Assembly: GCF_040581485.1 (NCBI RefSeq)
Contig: NC_090132.1
Span: forward strand, 12,225,001-12,289,000
Direction: 5' to 3'
Length of the DNA: 64,000 nucleotides
Source: Linepithema humile
Lineage: Eukaryota; Arthropoda; Insecta; Hymenoptera; Formicidae
Under the pieces are notes generated by a model that was not told where the DNA came from, ran no database searches, and saw nothing but the letters and a program-made list of their open reading frames with translations. Shown piece after piece: positions 13,439-25,223 of the stretch; positions within the stretch are counted from its first letter, which is position 1, and every line of letters begins with the position of its first letter. The position numbers were made by a program, and so were the translations under genes.

Positions 13439-14008
13439 TGTTTTATAGCAAGAGATTGATTTCAGAAATGTTACACATAAAAAAGCAACAAAATAGCCTT
13501 GATAAACAAAGTGACACAGAATTCCTGCCTAACTCTTACCTACCCATTCTTCATAAATTTCCCTCTTTTAAGACTCTCTCCAGACCCCTCTCCTTTTCTC
13601 CCCTCTTTCATATTCCTTCCTCTCCTCCCTTTTCCTTTAATAGTTCTTTTTCCTTCTACTGAAAATTTTTCCTCACTCTAATTTCATCTTTCATTCACCT
13701 GACATATATCTGAATTGACACATCAAAAAGTTTTTAATTCATCTGCAAGGATTTCAATTTCTTATCGGACACCAGAACATTTTTTTATCAAACATTTTGA
13801 CAATTCGACTCTCTTATATTCAACTGTTTGTGTGCGTAGAGGTAAATATTGCTCTTTTTGTCTTTTATTTTATATGACTAACGTTTCTCTCTATTTATGT
13901 GTTGGATTAACTTTGTTTTTACAATTTAAAAAAAAATTTTTATAATGGTTTTTATTTTTATTTCTTTTATTCATCTTTTTCATAGATTGACCGATCAGTT
14001 GTCTGCTC
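13439..14008. other. rest of palindrome spacer
   Basis: Non-coding, pyrimidine-rich stretch upstream of the Penelope-like frame, probably that element's 5' region. No domain recognised in its short frames. Confidence 0.4.
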
Positions 14009-14576
14009 TTTCATTGTTTGCAATTTGTAAAGCATAAAGAAAAAAAGAAAAAAGAAGAATGACTTTTAAGCGTTGCTGTGCATGTCGCATACTAGGACAG
14101 TCTGACTCATATATGTTCGAAGTTGAAGACACATTGTGTGGACAATCTATCCGTTTACTGTAACATTATATTATTTATAACCTGGACATTTCAAGTAAGA
14201 TCTCTTTTTCTTTTTAATTTTGAAACCTGTTGACATACATAAATATGTGCGAAACCTGCAATTTTTATACGACGACTTTGCGTCGCAGTATTAATTGACT
14301 ACTATTTTATTTTATATTATAATGAGCGTTCAAATTCTTTAACCGATATGCGTTGGCCTTGCGGAGCATATTTGTTTTTATTCTTTCATGTTTCCTCTGT
14401 AACGATTGTTTACTTTCTATTGTGTTATCACTGAAGATGGCCGAAATAAATGTGCCAAAACGTATGATTTAATAATTTGGTTAATTATTATTTTTTTGAG
14501 CATCTAACACCTGGCTCTGGGTCAACATAGCTATTTTACATTTTTAATAATCTCGTACTAGTGTTTCGAGAATCCT

Positions 14577-15267
14577 GAAGCATCACAAATTCCATCCCTA
14601 TCATATCTCAATGCATCAGGAACTTCATGGCGATGATTTTAATAATCGAGTGGTGTTTTGCAATTGGGCACTCACACAAATACAAAGAGACCCACAATTC
14701 TTTTATCGAGTAATGTTCTCCGACGAATCAACTTTCACGAACCATGGCAATGTTAATCGTCACAACATGCATTACTGGAGTGTGGAAAACCCACACTAGT
14801 TACGTGAAGTTGAGCATCAGCGTTCTTGGTCCGTTAACGTTTGGTGCGGAATCATAGGTGACAAACTAATCGGTCCCGTATTTATTGAAGGTACATTGAA
14901 CGGAGAAAAATACCGTAACTTATTGCAAGATGAACTACCGATTCTGTTGGAAGATGTACCTCTCGAAGTGCGACAGAACATGTGGTTCCAGCATGATGGT
15001 TGTCCAGCACATTATTCAGCAATAGTACGAGAAGTGTTAAATCGTAATTACAATGATTGCTGGATCGGTAGAGGTAGTCCGGTAAATTGGCCTGCCAGAT
15101 CGCCAGACCTTACGTCACCAGATTTCTTTTTGTGGAGTTACCTTAAAGAAAAAGTGTATACAGAAGTACCAAATACTCGAGAAAACATGGTGGAACGTAT
15201 TAGATATGCTTGCGCACAAATAACGCCAGATACACTTTCTACATGTGTACAAGCATTCCAAGCTTGA
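14577..15267 (+). pseudogene. mariner-like transposase, right-arm copy
   Basis: Mirror image of the left-arm copy and nearly identical: it carries the same in-frame TAG after 'WSVENPH' and the same C-terminal stop. One codon differs (Ser instead of Gly before 'PVNWPARSPD'). All three regions around the catalytic acidic residues are visible. The N-terminal DNA-binding domain is missing, so it cannot encode a complete transposase. Confidence 0.85.
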
Positions 15268-15680
15268 GTTAATAAATGCATCGAAATGGAAGGTCATCAT
15301 TTCGAGCATTTATTGTAATTGAATAGTGAGAGGCGAGGGGACTCACCGAAATAAAGCACCCCGATGGTGAGAGAAAATGGCAAAAACTAATTTTCACTGA
15401 TTACAGCGCCATCTATCACGATTCGAAAAAATGTCTCGGACAAAACTTACGTATTTTTTTCCAAGGAATCCGAACCTGCAATTAAAAATGGAATTTCCCA
15501 TTTAAAATTTCAAAGTTGCTACCCTCCCCACCCCCAAGGGGCGGTGGGGGCGGGTTAATTTTTACACAGGCAGACGTCCCCCTTGATAATATTAAAAGTT
15601 TATTTGGGACATTTTTTTGTACAATGCTTATTTTTCGAAATATTTAGTTGTCTCAAGTTAAATGGGACACCCTGTATATA

Positions 15681-15960
15681 CAGGGTGTCTGGCAATAATC
15701 GCTCCACCTCATATACACGTTATATAGAGGAGGTAGAGGAGGTAGAGGAGGTAGAGGAGGTCAAACCGAGTAGAAAAGTCCTTTACCATTTTTTTATTTT
15801 CATAATAAGTACTGAGTAATTAACGAAAAAAGATCGGTGAATCTGCGGGAGTAAAGCGCGCGCGGTGAGAAGGACGTCCCACAGCTACGCGATCATTGAG
15901 CGCGCGATGAAGCGGTGAGAGGAGCAGCGGCTATCAATACGAGCAGCGTATAATACTACA
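15681..15960. mobile_element. half of a CAGGGTGTCTGG MITE
   Basis: Starts CAGGGTGTCTGGCAATAATC directly against the palindrome end (shared TATATA) and follows the left half of the intact MITE at 46214-46674, including 'gtcctttaccatttttt' and 'taaagcgcgcgc'. The right half is missing; sequence becomes unrelated before the (CT)n run. A 9-bp GAGGAGGTA unit is tandemly repeated at about 15727-15760. Confidence 0.75.
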
Positions 15961-15995
15961 GCACTGCGTCGAATTATTCTCTCACACTTTCTCAT

Positions 15996-16000
<5 letters not shown>

Positions 16001-16053
<53 letters not shown>
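16001..16053. repeat. (CT)n microsatellite
   Basis: 53 bp of uninterrupted CT repeats. Confidence 0.97.
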
Positions 16054-16056
<3 letters not shown>

Positions 16057-16059
16057 TGC

Positions 16060-16262
16060 GAAATTTCCGTAGTGCAACTTGGGGAAGTCGAATTCGTTGA
16101 CCCTTGGCACCTGGTACGAGGAATTCCCGTAGCGCAACTCCCGAAAGTCAAATTTGTCGACCCTTGGCACCTGGTGTGAAAAATTTCCGTAGCGCAACTC
16201 GCGAAAGTCGAATTTGTCAACCCTTGGCACCAGGTGCGCGGAATTCCCGTAGCGCAACTCAG
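16060..16262. repeat. 60-bp minisatellite, ~3.4 copies
   Basis: 'cgtagygcaact' recurs at 16068, 16128, 16188 and 16248, exactly 60 bp apart, with 'gacccttggcac' inside each unit. Because 60 is a multiple of three, the minus strand stays open as a repeated 20-residue block containing 'ELRYGN' and 'VPRVDKFDF'. Coding is not established. Confidence 0.85.
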
Positions 16263-16942
16263 ACAGACAAAACGCGGACAGACAAAAAAACAATTAAAAA
16301 CCAGAATTAATGAACACAAGAACAACATTAATTCCAACAATCTCTCCGTGATATCGTTGCACCGCATTTGATTGGGAAAATGTAGAGATAATGGGCAGGG
16401 AGAACTCTTATTGGAAGAGACTGACATCAGAGATGATTCAAATTAAACGCCAAAAATCGGCCATAAATAAACAGAGCGGCACGGACCTTCTGTCCGAAGC
16501 CTATTTACCTATCATAAAATCATTACCGTCCTAATTCTCCTTCCTAAATTCCCCCTTCCACAATAACGTTTAGTTTCTTTCTGTACCGTACGTTTTACCC
16601 GTTTCGATCTCACGCAGTCAGTCACTGACTTCACTAGACATCAATTGCTAACACGTTACACAAGTAATTAACAATTTAGATATTTTTTATGCTTTTTCAT
16701 TGTTTTATTATCTTTATTCTTATTTTTTGTTTTTGTTTTTTAATGTGTTTCTCGTGACCAGTTTCTTTCTTTTCTAATTCCGGTATCTTTTATCTACACA
16801 GTAGTGTTCATCTAACACACACAACATGCGATTCAGTCTGTTTTAAATGGATTCTTTTAAAATACCAGGTATGTTACAAGGAATTAATTTACACTGCAGA
16901 GAATGTATTTGTAATTATATCCGTCGAATTTTAGCTATTGTA
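16263..16942. other. non-coding, probable Penelope-like remnant
   Basis: No frame. The region leads into a hammerhead-like motif of the type carried by Penelope-like elements, so part of it may be such an element's terminal region. Confidence 0.3.
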
Positions 16943-16972
16943 CTGAAGATGGCCCGATAGTGGCCGAAACGT
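16943..16972 (+). ncRNA. hammerhead-like ribozyme core, candidate
   Basis: CTGAAGA (the CUGANGA core) is followed by a short stem (GGCC/GGCC around a CGATAGT loop, with one unpaired T) and GAAAC. This order is that of the minimal hammerhead ribozymes of Penelope-like retroelements. Stems I and III and the cleavage site were not confirmed. Confidence 0.35.
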
Positions 16973-17930
16973 ATACTGTTCTTTAATAAAGAAAATTTGG
17001 AAAAAGAATAAACTGCAAAGAACATCCGGCATTGGCTCTCGATCCCAATTATCATTATATATATTTATATATATTATCATTATATCTTATATTTTAGTTG
17101 CTACAAACTTCCAAAAAGTCGACTTTGTGCGCGCAGGATAAGAGACTTAGTAGTGTCATTTTTTTAACTTGGCCGGAAATACTACCGCGTCTCCTGATAA
17201 AGATTATATTTGTTGACTAAATTACCATTATGGTTTGAGAATCAAACCACGTCAGGCCGAATTGTAGCGCGTCTAATTTCGGGACGTCGCGAAAAACAAG
17301 ATTCGCGATTGAGCGCTCGCTAATAAAAGAATATAAAAAGATCGATAACAGCGAGAAGTAGACATTCGAGTAACGACGTAAATGACAGAATTGATTGTGC
17401 AATTGTAACGAAGTGATAAATAAAGAATATTCCAATGGACATCGTATATATTTAATATATTTTAATTGCTATGCGCTTGCTACATTTTTTGGCTCAAAGT
17501 AGAGATAAAAAATTTCAAAAAACGATTTAACGCACGAAAGTACAATCATCAAGTTTTACAATGCTTATTAATTCTTTGTGTGCTATGATTTTTCGCATAG
17601 TTTCAGTCATTTAAAAATTGTTTTTTGAGCGCCTGAAAAGTGTTCCTTATTTTTTGTGGAATATATAATCAGAGTATATAATCAAATTATAAATATGAAT
17701 ATCCTCAAAGTAATAAAAATATTATTTATGTATGTTTAAAATTATTTACTTATAAAATTTTTTTTAATCTTAAAATTTTTAGTTAACTTTAAAATTTTAT
17801 ACTTAAATAAAGTGAGGAAATAGTCCCGAAACGGCTTAATATTTTTAAATCTATATTTTAGAAAAAAAATGTTTTAGATAAAAGTTGGATATAATGTTTT
17901 ATTTAGCTGTTATTTAGCAGTGTCGTTTTT
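16973..17930. other. AT-rich, nothing recognised
   Basis: No coding frame or clear repeat. Several poly-A/T runs only. Confidence 0.4.
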
Positions 17931-18414
17931 TGACTTTGGCGATCACCCTGAAGATCAGATCTAGTTCATGATAATAATCTGAGATTGCATTTCTCTACAA
18001 TACGCTTTAGATATATTGTAACTATAACTATAACTATAGTTTATGAGGCAAAACAAATACTTAAAGCATATTGTAGACACGCAATCTCAAATTTTTTACT
18101 AGCGACTAGCCTATTGCCTGACAATTGGCAGATAATACTTTAACAAACTAATTTAAACACGCACGCACGCGCACGCGCGCACACACACCAATCAAACAAA
18201 GTTGTATGTGGTACAATTTGATTTGCGTTATACCGGCGGTATCTTAACTTCGACAGTTCACAGATTATATAATTTATTATCAAATACTAATGTTATATAT
18301 CATTTTAAAATTGGCTTGACAGCGGCTTTAAGATTCTATAACAAAAAATAAAGGGTTCTATTTAAAAAAAATGTAAGTGACCTTAACCTGATTTTCAGGG
18401 TAATCGCCAATGTC
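17931..18414. repeat. short inverted-repeat element
   Basis: 'ggcgatcaccctgaagatcag' near the start faces 'ctgattttcagggtaatcgcc' at the end. Inner parts also show inverted similarity ('tctgagattgc' facing 'gcaatctcaaa'). It contains a CA/CG dinucleotide run near 18163-18188. MITE-like; target-site duplication not determined. Confidence 0.55.
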
Positions 18415-19365
18415 CATATATGGCACAACTAAATAGAACATATCCTATAACTTTTGTTTAAAACATTTTTTTCCAAAATCTATAATTTTAAATACATTAA
18501 AGAGATATTCTCGCTTTCGGTACCGTTTTCGACGCGTTTTTCAGAAATTTTTTTGGGGAAAAATATAAAAGTTATAAATAACTTGGTACATTTATTTCTC
18601 TATGTTTCCAAGTTCTTTATAAATTTTTGCAAACATTAAAAAAAAATTTTGTAAAAGTTATAGACGTGTTCATATGAGCGTGTCAAAAAAACTTCGGCTC
18701 ATTATTGCCACGATTCAAAGCGCATAAATTATCTGAAACAAAAAATTCAAAAAGATTCTTAATCTATACACTTGTAACCCTGATAGCACAAAAGGTTTCA
18801 ATTACGTTGCAGAGATATTACAAGTGTCTGAATTGTATATCATTACATTTGTTATATTTCTGAGACATTCATTATTGAAACCTTTTGAAATGTTTCTGCA
18901 TTGTACTGGATGGAACCTTTACAATTGAAATGTCTCTTCAATGTAATATTTTGCAACATTACGAAATTAAAGATTTCGAAAGGTTTCTGAGGCTTCTCAG
19001 AGTGCAATTATTTGTGTATCCTAACTACGACGATATTTATTAAAAAATTGATAATCGCGATAAATACGCGATCGCGCTCACGGTGTGCTTTATCCCATCC
19101 ACATGCTATCGCATGCTACCGGATTATTATCAGTGTTATTATCAGTGATATTACTGGAGCAAATATTTTTTAACATTTAGTGCACGAAGAACAAGAAGAT
19201 AAGTTGTCAAACAAAAAGGTATGTTTAAACAATTTAATATATTATATTTCCCTCCTCGTGTATAAGAAAATTGTTTTAAAATTGTTTAAAAGCAAGCATT
19301 ATAATGTGTCTTGTATATATTAATTATTGCAGATATAATCGTTTTCATATAGTCATTTGCCACTA

Positions 19366-19642
19366 CCATAGATATATTACATATAGATAGAGCTTTGTAC
19401 CATTTTTGCTATAGTGCAACACGTGGCAAGATAATGACGGATTTTCCTCCTTCGCGCATGCGCATTCGTATATTTATCTCGGCGGATACAGCACTTTTAC
19501 ATAAAATTAGGTTATATCCTTGGCTGTCATGGATAAACAGAAGATAAATGCGCGATTGCACATGCGCGAGGGAGGAAAAGATAATTTTATCTTGGCACGC
19601 GTAAGATTCACAAAGCTCTATCTATATGTAATATATCTATGG
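19366..19642. mobile_element. MITE nested in the CACTA-like element
   Basis: Begins CCATAGATATATTACATATA and ends with its inverted complement, flanked by direct copies of CCACTA. Inner sequence has further inverted similarity around 'gcgcatgcgc'. 277 bp, non-coding. Confidence 0.8.
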
Positions 19643-19701
19643 CCACTACACATTGAATTACATTTATGTTAATCCATTAGTAAGTACATATTTATTTTAT
19701 A

Positions 19702-21634
19702 ATGGATAATAAAAGAAAAATATTTTCTTCTTATTCGAAACGTCATATTCGACGACTAATTAAGAAAAATACGGCGATCGATATAAATAATATATTGCAC
19801 TTTATACCGAGATGTTTTCACCGCCTATCTTCTGGTAACAAGCATTTAAGAGCAGATGATGTTCGTCAAAATCAAAATGATAGTAGGCAATTCAAATATT
19901 GTTGCAAATGATGACAATGTTGACAATTTGTACAATATTGATGAAGAGCCAAATAATCTTAGTAATATAGAGTTACCTAATAATGTTGAGTTAATGATAA
20001 ATGAAGAGAATAAATCACTAACAGAAAGTAATACTGACGAAGTCGATTCTGTAAATAAATCTGCGAATGAAATGGATAATGCAAATGCTGAAAATTACAG
20101 TGATTTCAAGAATAATCTGTGTCGTTGGTGTGCAAGATGTCGAGTATCGCATAAGACTTTCAGAACTATTAGTTGTTTTACGGAAACATACAAGTCATCC
20201 ATTTTCAAAAGATCTTCGCACTTTTCTGAACACTCCAAGAAATGTCGAATGTATTCCTGCAGAAACGCAGTATTATCATTTTGGTTTTGAGAAAGCTCTT
20301 AAGAAGATGCTACACGAACATGTGCAGCTTGTAGGCTCAACAAAAGTTCTTAGGGTTTTTATAAATATTGATGGTCTTCCAATTACAAAATCTAGTAAAG
20401 CTTCTTTGTGGCCTATATTATGTAGTGATTCGGAAACAAAATTGGTGTACATTGTAGGAGCATATTATGGCGAAGCAAAACCTGACAGTAACAATATATT
20501 TTTGCAAAAGTTTGTTGACGAGGCGACATTTTTAACAAACAATCCATTAAATCATAATGGATAATAAGTTAAAATTAAAATACATGGTTCGATATGCGAT
20601 GCTCCAGCTAAGGCATTCGTTTTAAATGTAAAAAATCACAATGCTTACAACAGTTGTTCTAATTGTAAGTGTACTATTCGAGGGCAGTATATTCGTGATA
20701 GAATATGTATCCCCATAGTACATAATAATTGCGCTATTTTAAGAACCAACGAAAACTTTATAAATAATAAACTTTATTATTTAAAAAACTTTATAAATAA
20801 TAAGTATACAAATTATCAAATTGGGGAAACAATATTCCAAAACATACCTAATTTTAAACCTGTGACCGATGTACCTTTAGACTACATGTATCTAGTGTGT
20901 TTAGGAGTAGTCGAAAAATTAATTTTACTTTGGAATATAGGACCGCATTCGGTCCTATATTCCAAAACTATATATAAACTATCTCACCAAATGATAAAAA
21001 TAATCTCGGACACATTAGTTAACTTACAGTGCCGTTTGAGTATCGTCGAAGACCAAGATCATTAAACAATTTTAGGCTCTGGAAAGCAACTAAATTTCGA
21101 CAGTTTCTTCTTTATACCGGTCCAATTGTGTTAAAAAATGTTTTAAAAAAAGATATATATGAAAATTTTTTAAGTTTACATGTTGCGATAACAATACTTG
21201 CGAGCCCAGTTCTGTCAAAAAATACAGCTCATATAGACTACGCCGAAAATTTATTACAATATTTTGTCAGTACTTTTACAAAAATATATGGCCCAAAATA
21301 TGTTTCTCATAACATCCACAATTTATTACACATTTGCGCAGATGTTCGAAAGTACGGACCTCTAGATGAGTTTAGTGCATTTTCTTTCGAAAATCACATG
21401 ACTTATATTAAAACATTAATCCGCAAATCAAATAAACCACTTCAGCAATTGGTAAAACGATATGCTGAAATGGAAATACTTGATTCAAAAATTTCAAATC
21501 GGGATCAATTTTGTAATAAAATACGTTTAAAGAAACACAAAACTAGACCTCTCATTGAGGGACATAATTTTGAATCTGAATTTAAAGTTCTTGAAACTAA
21601 TTCATATTTGATCCACTGCGAAACGGAACTGTAG
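19702..21634 (+). pseudogene. Tnp2/CACTA-like transposase, frameshifted
   Basis: Overlapping frames together give one transposase-like protein: a basic N-terminus ('SKRHIRRLIKK'), an acidic Asn-rich linker, 'VLRVFINIDGLPITKSS' (likely first catalytic Asp), 'YIVGAYYGEAKPDSNN', 'GSICDAPAKAFVLNVKNH' with 'CSNCKCT', then 'FRLWKATKFRQFLLYTGP' and 'YGPKYVSHNIHNLLHICADV'. This order is that of animal Tnp2-type transposases. Frame changes occur near 19870 and 20200, and again between about 20565 and 21060, so it cannot encode an intact protein. Superfamily assignment is from remembered motif order. Confidence 0.7.
20929..20966. repeat. perfect 17-bp inverted repeat in transposase
   Basis: TTTGGAATATAGGACCG, a CATT loop, then the exact reverse complement. 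It sits in the coding frame of the transposase pseudogene. Confidence 0.85.
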
Positions 21635-22369
21635 TTTCAATTTTAAACATTGTAAAATCCGAAGATAATAAAAAATTAATTATTGGTAAGAAACTAAAAC
21701 TTAAAAATCTATATTTACTTCCTTGCGAATCAAATGTATTCAACATTCAAGTTGTAATTACAGAGGATTGCATGCGTGTATGATCATGCGACAAAATTAA
21801 AGCTAAATTGTGGAAAATGCCATACAATAATAATTTAAGTGTCGTTTTTCCAATTATACACACATAGGATATACTTTTATTAATATTAAGCACAAAGTCT
21901 TAATTTTAAAATTTAATTGTACTTAATCTAAAATTTGATAATTTTTTTTACATTTAAAATCGAAATATAAGTATTGTTCATAATGATGATTATAATTCTT
22001 TATAACAATGATATCAAATACATTTGCGGATATTTTAAGAATATTTTTAAATTTAGCATTGTTTTTCAAGTCGGGATTGTTATTATTTTATTGTTATTGA
22101 ATTATATATAAAATATATATTATATGCACACAGTAGCGTAACAATTTGTAATATTATAGATACATAATTCGTAATAAAAATAGCTTGCGTTCATAAAATA
22201 TCGATTTATGTTTTGTTAATAGAAAACCAAATTGTTTTTTCAAATTGTGTATATACAAATAAATTGTTGAAGTAGAATTAACTAAAATTGAGTAATATAT
22301 GATATCCGTAAAGAATTATTTACTTATTATTATTTTTTTATTGTATTCATGGACATTTATAGAAAATTG
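21635..22369. other. spacer between the two transposon genes
   Basis: AT-rich. The first ~150 bases may extend the transposase frame ('VVSILNIVKSEDNKKLIIGKKLKLKN' type sequence in another frame). No other gene is visible. Confidence 0.4.
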
Positions 22370-25223
22370 AAGATGTCACGATTTACAATCGTCTTGTTGG
22401 AATGGACTTTAATTAGTTCCTACATCTTGGCTATATGACAATGATACAATGTGTTATTAGCCGCCAATCTGCAATGATAAAAAAATTCGAAAAGCTATCA
22501 TCGAAGAAATGAGTCCTGTCTGCAGCTGGTCTACATTCCGTGTACTGCAAATTTTTGGAAAATCAAGTAAGTTTATTATTCTACAATTTTAATGTAATGT
22601 TATTTAATACTATGATTTTAACATTATTATATATTTGTATTAATTTTTAGACACATATGAATCCAGAATGGAGAAAGTCAAAACTTGCGAAAATTATTCT
22701 GATTTAGAAATATCAGATATAGAAATTTCACGTAAAAAAAGACGTCTCAAAACGATTCAAAATAATAATTATTCTTCATCATCCGACGTCGAAAATACGA
22801 ACAATAATAAAAATATTAGTGGAAAATATGAGAAACAATCAACTAACTTGCATTTTCTGACATTGCCACCTGTGCCGCAATTCTTAATTAAGAATAACAA
22901 TAATTTATCGTCAAAAAATGAAGAATTTGTAAATAAGGAACACGATAGCCAGAAGAGCATTTCCTTTACTTCGGTCTCGGACAAAAGTTAGTATAATATA
23001 TTTATAATTTTGTACGTTAAGTCTAATAAAAATTACGTATATTTGATAGAAATTTAAAGAAGTGATTGAATACGTGTACTTTGTGCATTTTTTGTTGCTA
23101 AAATTAAATGTATATTTTTATTTTGATTAATGATTTTGACGTAGACGTGAATAATCTGAAAAAATTTATATCAATTTTCGACGAAAAAAATAAACTCATC
23201 TCTTTGTGTATTGTGTTCGAAAATGTATTCTAGTTTGCTTTTTTTCAGATATATTACCAGAAATATTGCGAAAGTTAAATCAAATTTATGCAAAATTAAA
23301 ATCCATTGATGACAGACTTGAGAAACTAGAAGAAAGGAATGAAAACAACTGCAGTGACCAGAAAAGTAAAGAAAAGTCAATTTTCGAAGAATTTGTGTCA
23401 TTGCCTTTAAAATTCCAACAGAAACTTAAATATATGGAAAGTGATCTTGAAAATAAAGATTTTTTCAATCGAATGGTAAATATTTATTCATTTCATTGAA
23501 AATATTGAAGTTTTTTAGTGTACAAGTTACATTAATTTTTTTGCAAAGAAATATTATTACAATATTATAATAAAAAATTGTGTTTTTACAGGCAACTTCC
23601 TTTAACAGAATTGGAGGACGTGACAGTCACGAATTAATTATTAACATTTTGAAAAAGACTATTTCAAATGAAGTCGTCCTGGAGTACAGTTGGGCTGGCA
23701 AGGCAAAGAAAAAGAGCTTTAACGATTTACTTTTATCGAAATGTATTAAACGTAATATGTTTGCAAATTTTACGTACAAATATATTGATTTCATCTAAAC
23801 CTATTTAGTAATCATATTAAAAATATTAATTTTAATAAATGTTACAGAAGCTGTACGTTTAACGTACGAGAATTGTACAGATTCTGATATTGCAAACTAT
23901 GCTTCAAAGTGGCTCGTGCAAGCGACATTAAGACATGGACGAATGCTGGAGAAAAAAAGTAGGTGCTTAAAAATTCAATAATAACTAAATCTTTTAATAA
24001 AATAATAGACAATAATAACTAAATCTTTTAATAAAATAATTAACAATGTATCTTAGTATCAATTAAGTACGGTATAAAAATAATAATAACTATAAATCTG
24101 CACTAATGTAAGTGAAATTTTCACTTATGAAATTTAACCAGTTGAGTGGTAGACTTTTCCGAAAGATTTATGCCAAAAGTGGTAAGAGCCAAAAGTTAAA
24201 ATATCGAAAAACGGTGAAACATGGGTTCAAAGTTTTCAAAAAAACAACTTTTCGGAATGAGTGTGGATCCCCCCCCCTCCCCCCACGCCCTGAAGACGGG
24301 GGGGGGGGAGGACAGAATAGGAGTGAAAAATGTTAAATGGCACTATGAGTCGAGTGAGGATCATTTGAAAGGGCGTTTCAAGACAAGAACAATGATTTTT
24401 GAAAATGTTTACTACGACTTTCCAGTCAAAAGTGGAGGTGGATCAAAAAAGGGGGGTGGACTTCCAAAAAGCTATCACCTCCAAATTGGCTTATATTCAG
24501 CCTAAATACTTATTTTATCTAGTAAATAATATTCCCAAATAGATTTTTGGCGCAAATGCCCCCTCCGCCCCCAGCCCCCCTCAAAGGTTCAAAAATAAAA
24601 CTGTTTTTGTTAATTATTTCAGAAAGTATTCATTGTACAGAAAAAGTTGTTAAACAAAAAATAAAGCTCATAAAAAGCTCTACAAAGAAGGTCTTATACA
24701 TATTTTACCTAACTCCAATATTTTAGTTGTTTTAACAATTAACAGTCGCCATATTGGATCCGCCATTTTGAATTTTGCAATTTTGACAACAGATTCAAAT
24801 TCAGCAGCCCAAAAAACCTCAGAATATCAAGTTTTGTGCAAATCTGTTGAAAATTAGTGGAGTTATTTAGAAATGTACATATATGATACATTACCACGTT
24901 TGGCACTTTTTTTTGTACATGCAATATGATACATTACCACTCAACTGGTTAAAGCACATATTTATTACATCAAATTATTGCTTCTGGCAATCTTTTTACA
25001 AAATTTAATTCTCAACATATAAAAATATTAAGCTAAATGTAAATATTAATATAATAAACTATTTTATTTTATTTTTTTAGATTATTTTATTATTATCTTT
25101 ACTATATTGTAATGTAAAATGTTCGTTTTAACCACTTTCTTATTTTCAGCAAAAATCAGAACCCTATTATTGCCTCCGATAAGGAAGGATCTGCAACTAC
25201 AAAGTAGTATAGAGTTAGTATAG
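22370..25223 (+). pseudogene. DUF4806-type accessory gene, six exons
   Basis: Exons at about 22370-22566, 22651-22986, 23249-23475, 23592-23751, 23848-23958 and 25150-25223 have AG/GT borders and compatible phases (1,1,0,1,1), giving an open product from exon 2 to a TAG stop. Exon 1 matches the usual start of this family ('VPTSWLYDNDTMCY', then 'PPICNDKKIRKAI'), but the Trp of the expected CYWPP is TAG and the preceding residues need a one-base shift. A central coiled-coil-like stretch ('KLNQIYAKLKSIDDRLEKLEER') precedes the DUF4806 core with 'IGGRDSHELI' and 'EVVLEYSWAGKAKKKSF'. Function unknown; the family often accompanies transposases, probably as a DNA-binding or regulatory partner. The last intron carries a TTAA element. 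Confidence 0.72.
24138..24948. mobile_element. TTAA-flanked non-autonomous element, 811 bp
   Basis: Terminal inverted repeats CCAGTTGAGTGGTA / TACCACTCAACTGG are each bordered by TTAA, the duplication made by piggyBac- and Kolobok-type transposases. The interior has C8 and G10 runs and no transposase. Inserted in the last intron of the DUF4806 gene. Confidence 0.85.

Larger units (their letters stand above)
11133..15680. repeat. large palindrome, two 1,672-bp arms
   Basis: The left arm (11133-12804) and right arm (14009-15680) are reverse complements of exactly equal length, enclosing a 1,204-bp spacer. I saw only two mismatches: A/G at about 11232 and a Gly/Ser codon in the transposase. Each outer end is a mariner-like terminus (CAGGGTGTCCCATTTAACTT) next to TA. 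From outside inward each arm holds a mariner-like transposase end, then Penelope-like non-coding sequence. The spacer carries a Penelope-like reverse-transcriptase fragment. Confidence 0.95.

Noticed and set aside
15885..16427. 180-codon minus-strand frame with ELRYGN repeats
   Set aside because: It is assembled from a (CT)n run and a 60-bp minisatellite inside a decayed MITE; no start or domain supports it.
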